Below are positions 1-14,500 of a DNA stretch of 64,000 nt, in pieces (the stretch's first letter is position 1; each line of letters starts with the position of its first letter). The position numbers and the translations under genes were made by a program. The notes beneath the pieces were generated by a model, which was not told where the DNA came from, made no database searches, and saw nothing but the letters and a program-made list of their open reading frames with translations. Source of the stretch: Lanius collurio (taxonomy: Eukaryota > Chordata > Aves > Passeriformes > Laniidae); NCBI GenBank assembly GCA_020086605.1, contig JACBWW010000029.1, forward strand, positions 3,692,975 to 3,756,974, written 5' to 3'.

Positions 1-3000
1 GAGTGTGGAAGTTGTACCTGTGTGTTTGTAGGCACAGGGAGCTGTGGGGTATGAGAGAGCCATCATGCCATAGTGTCATTCCATGCCTTCCTCTGCTCAG
101 TGCCAGGACACCAGCAGATCCCCAAAACACACTAAACATCCTGGCTCCTTTTCCCATCTTCTCTAAAGCAGCAGAATGCTCTAAACTTTGCTTAAAGTTT
201 AAAAAATTGCAGTGCAGAGAGAAATAATTTTGCTTGGGATGGTACTGGGGGCCTTTGTGCCTCAGTCTTTAGGGAGATGGAGCCACTGTTGGCCTGTGGG
301 TACAAGGAGATGAGGCACTATGTGAGTTTGGTAGTGACTGTGTCCAAGACAGAATGAGAATGGATACACCATGGCAACTGAAAAATAGAGAGGATTCCCA
401 CAAATCTCTGCCTGGTCTGGAATTCCTTACTGTTTCGTGTTTCACTGAGCTGTTACAGCTCTTGAGCCCTTGCAATAAGAGGGGGATGCCTTTTACTGAA
501 AGTCAGAGAGCTTGTAGCTGTGTTAAGTATTCCAAGGAGAGATGGATGCTATTAAAAGTCAAAGTGATAAGCTTTTTTTCTTGAGGCAAGAAAAGCTAAA
601 CAAAAGCCCTCCCTGCACAATGATTTATTCTTTATGTTTATTAAGTCACCTGAAGAATCAGGCTGGAAATTTATGGCAGCTAATAAACAATGTACAGAGC
701 AATGTTATTTTCAGCACTGAAATTCATACTCGCAGTATAATGAATTTTTCTCACTGCTGAAGATTCAGGCACTCAATATATACTACTAAAACCTGGAGGA
801 AAGCAGCTCCAGCAGTGCTTTTGCCATCAGAAATGGGTTTAGAGAGTTTCATGTGCAGAGTGTGAAATGCTTTGGAGTAAGATAAGAAATTGTTACCCCA
901 AAATTGTAGTATTTCCTTGAGTTGTATTTTTAAATTATCCATGGAGAGTGCAGGGTTGCCTGCTAAAATGTGTGTTAAAGCTGCCTCATCCCTTTGCAGC
1001 CCAGTGCCTGCATCCACTCTGGCCTGCAAAGCTCCTGCTGGATTTCCAGGTGTTTCTGGCAGCTCTGCTGACCTGATGGCCATCAGGGAAGGATGCTTGT
1101 GGGAAGGGTTGGGAGCAGTGTGGTTTGACAGAGATTGGACACTAAAGGGTGTATCTAGGCATGGCTGGGGTGGAAAACCTTGCTGCAGAGAGAGCCTATC
1201 CCCACTGGCCAGTGTTGGGTCTCGCCACCTTCCCTGGGAGGTCCCTGCCATCACTGAATTCCTTTGATCCTGTTCTGCTTTACTGATGACAAATATAGGT
1301 CGGCATCCTGGGTTTAGATATCTTTTTTTGGTAAGTTAACTGGCTGGTAGGTCCTGCAGGGCTGTGTCATGTGGATGAATTGATTGTGGGTCTTTCCAAC
1401 ACATTTGACTTTTCATGCTGCATATCATGCAGTTCCTTTACTTGTTCAAAGGTTTTTCACACTAATCACCAGGGCAGTAGTCACCAGTCTGCCCACGCTG
1501 GTCAATAGATCAGGGGAAAAAAGGGTTTATCTGGTTTCTCCTTTTTTTTTTTTTTTTTTTTTTTTAAACCTGTTTCTCAACAAACAGATAACTCCCAGCT
1601 TTGCAATGGGCAAGTCCCAGTTTCCTTACAATGTGCTCTGTTTTGCCACACTATTTTTAAATGCAGTGAAAGGAGGGAAGGAAGAAAAGCAGGACCTTTC
1701 TGAGATTAGAAAATAGGTGTGGAAAGCAGCTAGCTTGAGGTTGATATTAGTCTTGTTTTCCTCAGCTGGCAGTGGCCCAACCTGCCTGCCCTTGTGCCAG
1801 ATGCTGCTGCAGTTGTCCTTTGTGGCAGTGAGCTGGGCTGAGGGGCTGTCACAGCGATACCTGTGTCACACAGCAGTGCTCAAGCTTGGGGATGGGCTTA
1901 TTTTTTTTTTTGCTCTTCCTTTCCAGGAGTAATGGAATTCAGACTGCCAGCAAACACCAGGGATCAGCTGTGACCAAAGGTATGGAGACAGAGAGGCTTA
2001 GACAGAGACTTAGCCCTGCTTGGCCAGCCTGTCCTTTGGGGTTGTGTTTCACACGGGTTGGAGTGTCCCACCTTGCTCAGGAAAGCAGCAGGGTTGGGAC
2101 AGAGGGTTCTGCAGACTTTTCCTCTCAATGCAACCCTGGGATGCTGGGGCTGAGCCTGTGGGGACTTGCAGTAGTGGGCTCTGCCCACTCCTTTCTCCTG
2201 CCTCTGTTTTTTCAGCCAAGCTGTCCCTGCAGAGCAGGGAGGATGCTGGCAGAGCTGCCCCCCATCCCAGGGAGGCAGGAATGGCCCAGAGCCCTTGCAG
2301 AGCATGGGAACATCAAAGCTTTAAGGTTTCCCCATAGTCCTTTCAGGTCCCTTTGCCTTCTGGGACAGTTATAATAATAATAATATTACAGAGAGTAATA
2401 AACTGTCTGACCTCTGTCTCTGCAGAGCAAGTAAAGGAAGAGTCGATGTTGAGCATCAGGGGAGCTGCTGAGTCCCCAGGACTGCCAGAGCTGCCTTCAT
2501 CCCCTTCTGCAGCAAACAGGGCCCATCCTTGCTCAGGTGGAGGGCGAAAGGCTGTGGGGACTCAGTGGTGTCTTCCGAGATCTGCCCCGTGCGTGCTGCT
2601 GCAGTCCCTGCTGCCTCACTGTGTCTTAACGTGCTTCTCCAATAAAGATAACTCCTCAGCTTCATGTCACTTCTCTTCACTCAGCTTCAGGGGAGGGACA
2701 CACGAGCCTCCCCTCTGGCCTTGCACCACGTGCTGGCAATGAGCACCCTGAGGTGTGCCAGCTGCTGTAAATACCTGGTGAAGATGTTGGATCCAAGGAG
2801 GAAGAGTGTGGTCTGGGGTTTTGTCAGGAGGGCTCAGGGGTCAGGTTCTCTCTGGCTTATTATGGGGTCTTGGGTCAATCACTTCACTGCCCTATCAGCC
2901 CATTTCTCCTGCCTGTAAAACAAACATTAAAATATACTTACCTACCTCAGAGGGTTGTTGGAGATTTGTTTGGTTTGCATTTGGAAATCTACAGAGAAAA

Positions 3001-6000
3001 ATTGCTTTTAAAGCACCCAATGTCTTCAGGTGACAGTTTAGATGATGCATTAAGTGTCCTCTTCCAGGTAGGTACTGGAGGTACTGGGAGGTCCAGACCA
3101 CACTTGGGAGCAATGCTGGGAAGTAGATCCATGTTGAGTGGTCATGTTAGAAGATATGCTGAGCCCAGAAAGGTCTCTGGGATTTGGAAGTGTGAATTTG
3201 GCCAGTATTTCTTGCTGTGAGGGGGCAGAAGCCTTGATGGCACCCTTAAGGCAGCCCAGGAAGCTCGGCCATTGTGGTGGCCCATGGACCACTGGCTGCT
3301 GGGTCACCCTCTGCCTTGGCCTGAACTTCCCTGTAGGCTCAAGTCAATGCCTGTCTAAGGAACCACGGCCTGAGAAGGAGAGAAGGGCCCTTCCTTTGGG
3401 ATTTTGATGCTGGGGGCAGATGGAGAAGTGAGAAGTTCCATGGTATGGGATGGCTTAACCTTTTTTAGGAAAAGTGTTGTTGTTCTGAAATGTGACTGAC
3501 CTACAGACAATTCTAATTAATTTTATGTTCTGAAACTATGTTGAGATGAAGCCAGGCCTCTGAGCCAAGGGTTTCCCTGGGTTTTTTTGAGTCAGTGGAT
3601 CTGTGAATGGGGTCGAGTTTGCAGAACAGGAGACACTGATGGTGAGTTAATAGAAATCTGCTGCTGGTTTGCACGTACTTCCTGTACTTTCTCTTATAGC
3701 CGTTACTTAAAGCAAATAGGTTCTTTATTTGTATAAACTTTATTGCAGGACATTTCCAGGAGACCTTGAATGAACATTTGCAGTGTTTGAGTCCATTTTA
3801 GCTGTGACCTGATCTGTAAACACTTTTCTCTTGCAGATAAGGCTGAAGTGACTTTCAGATTTTGACAGGATTTTACCTAATACCAATTAATTTCACTCCC
3901 ACCACAGATGTAGAATTCTTTTAATAAAGCTATCAAATCCTCTTTTCCCGCTGCAGTTAATGAGAATTGATTTTTAAATTCTCAAAATGCTTACGCATGC
4001 ATCATGTTTTATTGCAGCTGATAATAACAAAAACCGGTTTTATTATGAGTAAACTCTGCCATAAGTGGTTGTTAATAGTTTGTATGCTTATTTCTAATGT
4101 GAGCAAACACCATCATTTAGAAATAAATTATGGCTGCCTCTTTCTATGTGGAAAATCCCCTCACTGAATAAGAATCATGTAGGATGAGAGTCACCAGTTT
4201 GGGGCTGGTTAGCTGTTTTGGGGGATGCAGAATTTGTCTTTGAGGTGAGATGAAACAAGTATGCTCTCAAATGTTATTTATGCAACCTGAGAGTGATGAA
4301 TGTCAGACAGTAAAAATGTTCTCTGATGTCTGCTCACTGATTCCAGCTAACATCACATGCAGGGGCATCTACATGATTTCATAAAAGCAGTTCACAATTT
4401 GTGGCTTAAAATAAATTCTTGCAAATGAAAATCAGTGCACTTGAAAGCTACTATGATTTGTAGTGATTTCAAGTATTTAAGTTTTCAAATAATGACCCCT
4501 AAACCTTCATTAACTGTGCTTGAAAAGCAATAAACTGATGAAGACTGCCCCAGTAGCCTCTTCTGTCAGTATCTGAGCACCTTCTAAATTTCTCCTGCTG
4601 CCAGCAGAAATTATCATCCACAAAAATCGCAGCTGGTGATAAGGGATCATTAATCAGATTCCAAGCCCATCTGCTGAGGAGGCACAGGACAGGGACTTGC
4701 TAAAGCTGCCTGTGCTGCTGTTAGCAGCAGTGCTGGCTCCATCCTGCTCCCAGCAGCCTGCCTGCTCACTCTGCTCTTGCTTTCAACCTCTTTTTGCAGG
4801 TTATTCCGAGGGCTGGCCAGCGAGGAATGTCCCTGGTGGCACAGCAGAGCTCCAGAGGGATGCCACACCTTGTTACCCCTGGGGAGAAGGAGGCAAAGGC
4901 TGATGAGGTGCTGGAGATTTACCATTTTTTTCTTTTATGTTTGCTCTTTCTTGCCCTTTGTGTTGCCCTTTAAAATGGTAACGAGGCCAAGCCAGTCCTC
5001 TGTGAAACTGGAAAGGTACCAGCGCTCTGGGGACATTTGGGTTTGCTGTAAATTACACTTTATTGAGGATGGTGCTTGCCAATAGCCACAGACCCCATGT
5101 GGTTCATAGCAGTTCCTGAGGTTTTGCAGAACTGGCATTATGAAGCAACACTTTGGTCTCCAGCCTTTCAACTGGTTGGGTTTCAAGCCAAAATGCCCTC
5201 TGCAGGGACCTTAAGTATTCAGGATTTTTTTTTTTTTTCCTTTTTTTTTTTTTTTTCCTAGAAGGTGTCAGGAATGTGTGCAACTCTTCAGAGCATACAA
5301 GTGCTTCTCTTGGTAGAGAGTGAGGACTGTTGACTCTGGCAGATGCCTCAGCAGACCTTGAACTCCCCGTGGGGCTTTTCAGCCCTCTGTCCATTTGAAG
5401 CCTGCCACCTCCCTGCTGCTCTTCAGCCACACCGAGGGAGAGCCCTGGCATGGCCCCATGGTGTCCTCTGCCCCAGGGCACCTTTTGCAGGCTGCTACAG
5501 CTGGAAATCTTGCAGTTTAGGGACATTTGTTCCTTTAAGAATTTGGTGAATTTTGATATGGAGAGCTTGATGCTGTTTCTGAAGGGAAGCTCCTCTGGCT
5601 CTGCTGCAGAGCTCTCTTTTCTGGCTCTCCCTACATCCCTGTGATGCTCAGTCCCACCACACAATTTCTGCATAGGGGTACCTGGGGATTTCAGTGTTAT
5701 TTGTCTTGATTATCACAATTTCTGCTCCATGGCCCATCTGCTTTCACCTTGGGGACTCATGAATGGGCCTCTCTCTTTCCTCTCTTTAGGGCTTCTCTTT
5801 GGCATCTGTTAGAACATCTGTCTTTCCCTGCAAGGCTCTCCCTATTCCAGGGAGCTCCCTACTCCAGGGAGCTCTCTGCTCCATTCTGCTGCAAGATCCC
5901 TCCTGCTGCCCAGGATCTTCCTCTGGAACTGCAACACAAAAACTTCCAATTCTTTCCTCTGCATGAAGGTATGAGCAACTGCACTCAAGTAGTTCACTAA

Positions 6001-8440
6001 AAACAAGTTGCAACTGCTTGCAAATTAGAAATCCAGACCCTTGATGCAGAGGGTCCCAAAAGAAATATCTTGGTGCTGGGTGTAGTAACAACCATCCCTG
6101 TGGTATGAGGGTGGGAAGCATGGAAAATTTCTCCATATATTTCTGAAAAACAGATGAGTTGGCTTTGTTTCCTTCTTGCCTCTGAGGGGTTGCTTCCTTT
6201 CTTGGCCTTTGTCAGTGAAATTCTGCCGAGATGGAGACAGATGATTCACAGCTGGGAGCAGAGGTAACCTGGAGAGGCAGCAGAAAAAAGGGGTGGAGTG
6301 CTCAGCCAGGTGGGATTTGCAGCAAAGGAAAATAAACAGGTGGATGTCAACACAGCATCACTGCAAGTGGGAGTTGCACAAGCAGAAAGGTGTAAACACA
6401 ACCAAAGGTCTCCCTGTCCAGCGTGGGTGGAATGTGCTGCACCTGCTTCTCTGCTCCTGAAAGGCTCTGTCCTGAGAGCCAAGTTCCTGGTGGAAAAAGC
6501 TTTGCTGAATCACTCTCTGTGAAGCAGGAAGGTCACAGTGTGGATATTCCTTGTGCACAGGACAGGAGCCCAAACCTGAGCTCTGTGGGCAACAGCAGGA
6601 ATGTGCTGTAGCTGCAGTGTTTTCTAAATCCTAGTTCCTTCTCTAGATCCTTGACAGGTGTTTGCTCTCCTGTCCCTTTACTCTGTCTCCTATTGCAAAC
6701 TGCTTCCCAAATTTAATAGCTTGGTTGGAAGAGAATTACTTTGCTCTTGACAGAACATGCTGAGTCAATCCACTTTAACTGCAGATTTGGTTTGCAAATA
6801 ATATCTCCTTTCTGATAGGGTTCAGGTGTCATCGCTGTGGACATTGGCAGGAGTTTGCTTGACCATGACAGCTTTTACAGAGCCTGGCAATTAAGTTGTC
6901 AGGAATCATTTTCTACTGCCAGGAAGCATTAATGGATGCTGGCCTTGGCTGGAATAAGCCCTGGGAGATGGATATTGTAATCGGTGTGGGAAGGGGTCCT
7001 CATAGCCGAGGTCTGCATCGATCCAAAGGTCTGGAGTCCTTCACACTTGGTGGAACTGAGATAAGGGAAAGATCAGGAAACACAGGGCAGAACATCAGTG
7101 GGAAGGAATAAAAATGAGCAACATGAACAGGGAGATGATCCCCTGTGTTCTTCACGAAGCAGGAAACGTTGGCGTTTGGAGAGGCTTTAGTTTTGCAGGT
7201 GCACACTGCAAACTGCTAATATTAGCAGAGCTCCTGGATATGAAAGCAAATATTTTTCCAGTAGGTAATCCCTAAAATTACGTTATTGTGGATTTGCTTT
7301 TCCATTGAGAAAGATGTTGGAAATGTCCTTCTCTTACAAAATAAAGCTGTGATGATTCAATGTAAGCTCGCTCTGTTTAAATTATGTCAAAAATAGATTG
7401 GCAAGCAAGGATTTTGATTACTAAACACAGAATTTGAAAGATTAAAAGTTAGTTTGTGATCTGGAGAATTTAGGATCCAAACAGAGAAGTCTACAATTGA
7501 GATTAATCCAAAGAATTGCCAAAAATCTCCTTACATAGAGGACAAAAGAAGTGTTCAGGGCCAATATAAGTTCCATTACCTGAATAGTGGGCAAACCTTA
7601 AGGAGATATTTGAAGAAAACTAAAGATACAAAGCATAAAGAGATAACATACACAGTGAATTTTCAGGAAGCAAACTGAGTGTGGGTTAATACCAATCTTT
7701 GTAAAGTTGGCTGACTTCCTAGGTAAAGGAAGTACAGTACATCTAGTCTGTGCAGACATTAAAGACATTTGGCCTGCTGCCCTGGGGGTTGGTGTCACTT
7801 GGGCTTAGTATGATGGGTCAGGGCTTGGCCATGGGGGAGGTAGAAGCAGATGAGCAGAAGGTGCTATGGAAGTTATCAGTGAACAACCAAAAAGATGGAT
7901 TTTTAGGACCAAACTTAGTAGTTTTGCTCCTTGCTGTATTACAGGAAAAGTTGGCACTCAGAGCACTGCTGGGTTTTTTAAACAGGAGAAGAACAGGATT
8001 CCTCCTGCAGAGCACAGGGTGACCTTCTGGGCTGAAACTGCCTGGGCTCAAACTGGGCTGAAATACAGCAGTGAAGAGTACAAAATCACGCTCTGAAGTT
8101 AAATAACAGGGGGTTTGGCTATCAGTTGGTAGCTCAGTCAAAAATTAGAGGTGAGGAGAAAGTCCTAATTGCATTTCAGTAGGCACAGGGGAGATGTGAG
8201 CCTACAATGTGCTGCAGCCATGCCAGGGGCAGCCCAGGGCTGGGCAGAGTGCACGGGAGGAGAGGGGTCCTGGCACGGTCCCCACTCACCTCGAGCCACA
8301 TGAAATCCCCTTCCTGGCACACAGTCTTGTATCAATCATTAGCCAGACATCCAGAGCTGGGTAAACACGTTTTTGGCTTTGAATGGTGATGACAGGCTGG
8401 GAGCATTACCTAATGAGGTGGGACCACTCGATGGCGTGGT
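1..8440. other. Gene-free upstream flank
   Basis: I found no exon set, Kazal pattern or RNA gene in this stretch on either strand. Open frames are short, lack codon structure and overlap each other on both strands. It holds poly(T) runs near 1,541-1,565 and 5,224-5,258, a short ATA/ATT microsatellite near 2,371, and a decayed MIR-like SINE near 2,866-2,970. It may contain regulatory DNA for the ovoinhibitor gene that follows, but no specific element can be claimed. Confidence 0.6.
2866..2970 (+). repeat. Ancient MIR-like SINE fragment
   Basis: The stretch reads like the MIR core and its 3' part. It has a 'tgggtcaatcacttcactg' segment, then 'cctgtaaaac', then 'acctacctcagagggttgtt', in the same order and spacing as in the amniote MIR consensus I recall. 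It is diverged, as expected for an element inserted before birds arose. Its boundaries are approximate. Confidence 0.6.
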
Positions 8441-8444
8441 GTGC

Positions 8445-8450
8445 TATATA
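8445..8450 (+). promoter_or_regulatory. TATA box of ovoinhibitor
   Basis: TATATA lies 83 nt before the ovoinhibitor ATG, which puts a start site near 8,475 and a 5' UTR of about 50 nt. The ovomucoid gene has its TATA box at exactly the same distance, which supports the call. Confidence 0.65.
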
Positions 8451-8527
8451 TTCCTGCTCCTCCCTGCAATCTTCCTCTCCCGCACAGAGAGCAGGCAGGC
8501 TGCACTGGAGGGGTGTTCCTGGCTGCC

Positions 8528-11500
8528 ATGAAGGTGACAGGAGGTTTTGTGAGGGCAGCTCTTGCCCTTTGCTGCTGCTTGGGTGAGTATTTCCTGGGGT
8601 ACTGCAAAGATCGATCTGGCTGAATCAGAGTTGAGTTTTCATTTCAGTAAAAGCCTTTGGGTCTTGCAACATGAAGGAGAATCTTGTTCCATGAAGAAAT
8701 AGCCTTCCTGAGAGAGCACAGCAAAGAAATTAGGTTTCAAGATTGATGTTTCAGCAGGCATCATACAAGTGTTACCTTCTTGGTTTGTAGGAGCAGCTCT
8801 AGCGCAGGGTAGGGGTGTGCACATGGTAATCCTGTGTATAAAGGCAAAATAAAACTGTAAGAAATGGCATCATTGCCCATGTGAGCAAGAAAAATGCAAG
8901 CTTTAACCTCTAGGTTTGCACTGGGAGTTTACTGTGCTGCTCCTGGTAACTGAGAATGATGTACTTAGAGATGGACAATGCTGGTGGTGACAATTATCTT
9001 GAACATGCATGTCCAAACTTTTGAAAGTCAAATATAAAAGTCTCTTAGAAGAGGTTAAAATCCAAGACTATGGAATTGAAAGTATGTGTATCACTTACCT
9101 GTAAATTTTAGGGGTAGATAAACACATGTGCTCTCCCCATGTTTTATCTCCCCTCAGAAATGCAATAAAACTTTATTTAGTAGCTTTTAGTACATCCTAT
9201 GGCCATTTACCGGAATAATGTAAAACTCCGTATTTTCTGAAACAAATTAATGACTAATCACCAAATTTAACTCATTTCATGAAAATATTTATATATATGT
9301 GTTCTCTGCATGTCAATAATTAATTTTGTTTTCTATCTCAATTTTTTTCTTCCAGGTACTGCCTTTGGAGTTCAGGTGAGTTAAAGATCTATTTATTATG
9401 TTTTATTCAGGCTTCTGGTAAAGTAGAAACAGCATGTAGCTACTTGACGAGCACATAGGTTAAATCTAAGGAAATCTTTGCTGTTAAAATAATATTTGCC
9501 AGTGCACGGTTGAATGACGACACCAATTTCACAAGAAAGCAAAAGAACCCCATTTTTTACAATATTTTTGATTCATTAAATGAAATGAAAAAGCAAGAAG
9601 TAATTGTACACTCTTATTATATTAACTCTTAGACATAATTTAGTTACTCCCAGCCAAAGGCAGCAGTTTGCCTCCTTGTGAGGAAAACTGTCTTAGGATG
9701 ACACGCTCGAAAGCCTCAAACACTGTGACTGATAATTGCTTCCATCCAGCAAGACCTAGAGAACTGTGTTCCTTGCATAAATTTCTACACCTATATCACA
9801 AGGAGAAAACCAGCCGGGCCTGAGCCATGGATTTGTCTGCAGGTTCCTCCCACGCAGCTCCGAGCCTCCCGTAACTCACCAGAGTGCAGCACGATCTGCA
9901 AGGATCCGCTGCAGAGCCGAGGGGCTCCCAATTACCACCGCCTTCATTAGGCACTGTCTCACCCACAGCCATCCTGCCTCCCTGGACCCCGGCAGGAGTG
10001 CATAATCAGAAAGTTCTGTAGGGAAGATTCCCTCCTCCTGACTGCCTGAGCAGATTCCCAATAATGCCTCTAATTTGCCTCCCAGCAGGAGCTGCAGGCA
10101 CGGCGGTGGTGGGAGGATGCTGGGGTGTGTGGGGGTTTCATTCAGTGAGGAAGCCAAAATCAGGGCTGATTCTGGGCTGCTTTCACAGCTTGATTGCAGC
10201 CAGTACTCCAGTGGTATTGCCAAGGATGGGAGGACTTGGGTAGCTTGCCCAAGGAACTTGCGACCAGTCTGTGGCACCGACGGCAACACGTACAGCAACG
10301 ACTGCGGGATCTGCCTCCACAACGCGTGAGTATTGCTGGGAACCCCGCAGAAGCCCCAGGGCAGGGGTGCCAGGCAGGGGAGGGGTGGCAGCTTTGTTCC
10401 CCAAGGACGGCCTGGGCAGAGCAGCTGGGTGCCAACACCATCCCTGACAGAGGTCTGCTTTCTTCCAGGGAGCACGGTGCCAGCGTGGAGAAGGAACACG
10501 ATGGAGAATGCGACCCAAAACCTATCGTGGTAAGACAAAGGCTGTAATGGGGACAGTTCAAGCACCATGCAGGAGGAGGACAGAGTGTGCACAGCTGGTC
10601 TGCACAGCCCCAAAGGAAATAAAATCTGATGCTAACCAAAGCTAGGAGGGTTTTTATGGGTTATTTCGTACCATGTCTGTTATTTTCTACATTAGACTTC
10701 TAGCTGCTCTAATTGGGAATAAAATTGGCTGAAGGTTGGATCTCACCACCTGGATAGCTCCAGCAGGATCCTGTGAAGGACATCACAAAACCCAAATCAC
10801 AGTTCTTTTTTCCACTGGGAGGAAATTCCCACAGAATTTCTGGTTTCTGCTTTTGATAGTGAAATTAGTTTGATGCTGGATTTGTCCCCAATGGCTGAAG
10901 GAGAGTAAAAAGACTATGTAAAAGTGTTAAGAGTGTTATATCTTTATATAAAAAAGGTGTTTGTTTTTTTTTTTTTTTTCTCTATTCCTGCTATTTTTAC
11001 AGGTTGATTGCAGTAATTACCGAAGAGCTGTAGTAGATGATCACGTCATGGTAGCGTGCCCAAGGATAATGAAACCAGTCTGTGGCTCAGATAGCTTCAC
11101 TTACGACAACGACTGTGGGATCTGTGCCTACAATGCGTAAGTCTTGTGTATGGAATGTCCTGGATAGTCAGCAAGTTGAGGCTCTCAGAAGCACTTCTGT
11201 AAAATACCAGTTTTGAGGCAGATGGCTCTGTAGGTCTCCTTGCTGCTGGCTGCTTGCAATTCTTCAGTCAACTTGAGTTCACTTCCCCATGTTTTTGTCT
11301 GTGCTTATGAAGGGAATCACTAAAAGAACCAGAGCAGAGCCCTGAACAGATCAAAGTGTTGGTTGTAACACCTAATTACTCCTAGCACTTAATTCCCGTG
11401 GGAGATGGGAGTGCTGTGCAATAGCAGCTGCCATCTGCAGGGCACATGCTGAGAATTCAAGCAGTTGTAATGTCCCACACGCAGGGTTGGACCCTGCTTT

Positions 11501-14500
11501 GTGGTCCCAGTGCCTCCAGTGTCATGGGGAAAGTTGTTCTCAATGCTCCCTAACCAAAGCTTTTCTTCCTTTTAGAGAACATGACACCAATGTTACCAAA
11601 ATTCATGATGGGCCCTGCAAGGAATCTGTCGCTGTAAGTGCAGTAGAAGTCAAAAATCCATCCCTTGGAGCTGCTAAAAAAATCCTGAGGACCTTGCAGA
11701 CTTCCCTAGGAAGTTGCAAGAGGTCCATGGGACAAGGTGCATGAGGGTTCCAGTCCATTATTTGCTTTTCTGCATGGTGGGGGTGATTTGGCCTCCTCCC
11801 TGCTCCAGAGAAAAGCTCACCCCATGTTTACCACACCAAATTGAGGAGAGAGGAAGGAGATGGATATGGGATGAGGAGCTGACTTGTGTCCCCAGGAAGG
11901 TGGGGGAGCACAAGATTTCTCTTGCCAACTTACTTTGCAGGTCAGCAGTTTTCTCTCTGGAGACCACAAACTTTTCCACCCTCAGCAGCAGGAATTCAAA
12001 ACTCCCATGCTAGTTGTGTTCACAGATGTAGTGAGATTCACAAGAGCACTAACCATAAATATTTACTGAACATAGTTTATTGTATCTTTGTCTGAAGCCT
12101 CAGAAAGAGAAGCTTCTGTATTTCAGCACTAAAATTCTGGGATTTTAGTCCCAGGGTTTTAGCAGAAAGTCTTTTCTCCACCTGATAGAGAAGCATTATT
12201 TCCTATCCTTTCAAATCCTTTGATGAACTACAGGGAATCTGAAGTAAGAAGTAATCACAGAGCTGTAAAAGTGCGGAGAAAACCAACACAAACCGAATCA
12301 ATATTATTCTGATTTATAGCTTTTGAAATATGTTTTTTACAAAATTCAAGATTTTTTTTTTTTAATGAGACTAGGCCCAAAATTTTGTACATGTCTTTCT
12401 GCCTGAAGGTTCCCTTCTCCTAAATAGTTCTTTTCCTTGATTCCTGGAGAAGTAGGAAAACATTCAGAAATTTCATTTCTGATTGGAAATTTAACTTCAG
12501 TGTATCAGGGCTTTGTCCTGTTGCAGAAACATTGGAGGCTGAGTTACAGAACAAAAAGGTTTTGAATCAACTTTTCTTGCATAGCATGGGCTCCACCAGA
12601 GCTATTTGTCCTTATTTTGCCAGGTGGACTGCACCAGGTACCGAACACAAACCACTGAAGATGGCAAAACGTTGGTAGCCTGTCCAAGGATCCTGAATCC
12701 AATTTGTGGCACAGATGGCACCACATATGACAACGAGTGCGCGATCTGTGCCCACAACGTGTGAGTGCCATAGCCAGAGTGCCTTTTCTGAGTGCCCAGC
12801 TGTGCTGGGCAGTCCTGAGAACTGTCCTGCTGCATTTCTGCTCCTGCCTATTTCTTCGAGTCTCTTAGAAAGGGGGGGTGGTTTTGGATTTGCCTTGAGT
12901 TTCTTTCTGGTGCTTTCTGTGTGCTCATCAAGAGTCATGAGGCACCTCCTTGCATGAGTCTGTGGGCTGGGCAGAGGAAGGAACAGTTCAGAACCTTGCT
13001 TTAAATTGCAGGTTATGAGAAAATGGGATGAGCTTTTTAATGAGTAAAGTAACTGTTCTGAACACTTTTTATAGAGTTTGATGCCATGGTTTGCTTCATT
13101 TTGCACATGACTTTTACCAAGAGGTTAAACATTTGTTTTATTGTTTCCCTTTTCCAGGGAACGGAGGACCCATGTTGGCAAAAAGCACAGTGGAGAGTGC
13201 AGAAAGAAGACTGCCGAGGTGAGCTTTCAATACAAGGTTTACTCCTCGTAGCTGCATCAGCTGAAGGGTTTCCTGAGGTGACATCTACTCAAAGTGAGCT
13301 GGCCTGAAGCCTGGCTTTCTCCACATGTTTTTAAGTCTTGTCAGCTCCTTGTGTTGAGGATGCCTACAAATCCCACCTGTCCTGAGGCAGGTGTCCTCTG
13401 GGCCCTCTGTGCCCAACAGCCCTGCCAGATGGGCTGGATGAGGGCTGTGCACAGAGTTCTCATGATGAATTCACACCTACAGCAGACTTTGGGGTGGGGG
13501 CATATTCTGAAATGTGGAGCATATTCTGAAATGTGGAGCATATTCTGAAGTTTTGATCAGAGTGTGTCAGCTGGGAAGTCCCAGAGCTGCTGTGTAGGAC
13601 ATGCTAACACACAAAGGTGGAAGTTGTTTATTTTGGGCTTTGATCTTCCTTTGATGATGCCCTTCAAATGCAAAGTCCAAGTCCTTTCACTGCACAATTA
13701 AAAAGGGGCTATGTTTTAAATTTTTCTTCTTTTCTGACCTATCTTGTAGTTGGGATTGACCAAGGTGCTTAAGCCAGGGATTTGGCACCTCACACACTTT
13801 GTAGGGCTGTGCAGTTCCGTCTGTGTGTGAGCAGGTTCAGGCAGAGCTGACTCACCCTGGTTTTGCAAGAACTGAGTCTTAGCACTGGTATTGTCTCAGC
13901 ATCCCAGCATTAGAGACATGGCAGGAGGTTGTGATGGAATTTTTTATTGGAGAGCAAAGTCTTCCTCAGGTTTGACGCTGCTGCTTTTTTTGCAGCTTGA
14001 CTGCAGCGCATTCCCAGCCAGAAAGGTGAAGGGTGGCAAAGACCTGGTCCGGTGCCCCAGGATCCTGCGCCCAGTGTGTGGCACAGATGGGTTCACTTAT
14101 GACAACGACTGCAGCATCTGTGCCCACAACGTGTGAGTGTTGTACACAGGATTCTCTGCTGGAGTGGCAGGCCAGGGTTAACGCTCCAGATGGCTTTTCT
14201 TTTGGTACTAACAAATCTATGCTCCTCTTTCAACCTCCTGAAGTCCTTGTCACCTTGATTTTGTTCCCTGATGCTCTTTTTGCTTCTTGGGGGAGCTGTG
14301 GGAGAGCCAGCTCTCAATCTGAGCACTCTGTGAGGGCTGTGATGTTTTGGATAGGGAAAGAGTGCATGGGACTGTGGTTATTTGTGCAGGAGAAAGAGTG
14401 AATGGAGCTGTTCTATAGCACACAGTGGGGAGACCTGACAGGTCTGTTACCACTCAGAATGACCTTTTCTAATGATGGAGAGGAGCTGGTTCATCAGGCA

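Noticed and set aside
751..1254. Open frame of 167 codons on the minus strand
   Set aside because: It has no recognisable domain, a biased low-complexity composition and an overlapping plus-strand open frame of similar quality. No splice or promoter context supports it.
5104..5673. Open frame of 189 codons on the minus strand
   Set aside because: It runs through a poly(T) tract that becomes poly-Lys and has no domain. Chance openness is more likely.
9876..10639. Long minus-strand open frames opposite ovoinhibitor domain 1
   Set aside because: They are antisense to true Kazal exons. The GC-rich Kazal coding sequence leaves the opposite strand open by chance; the same happens at other Kazal exons.
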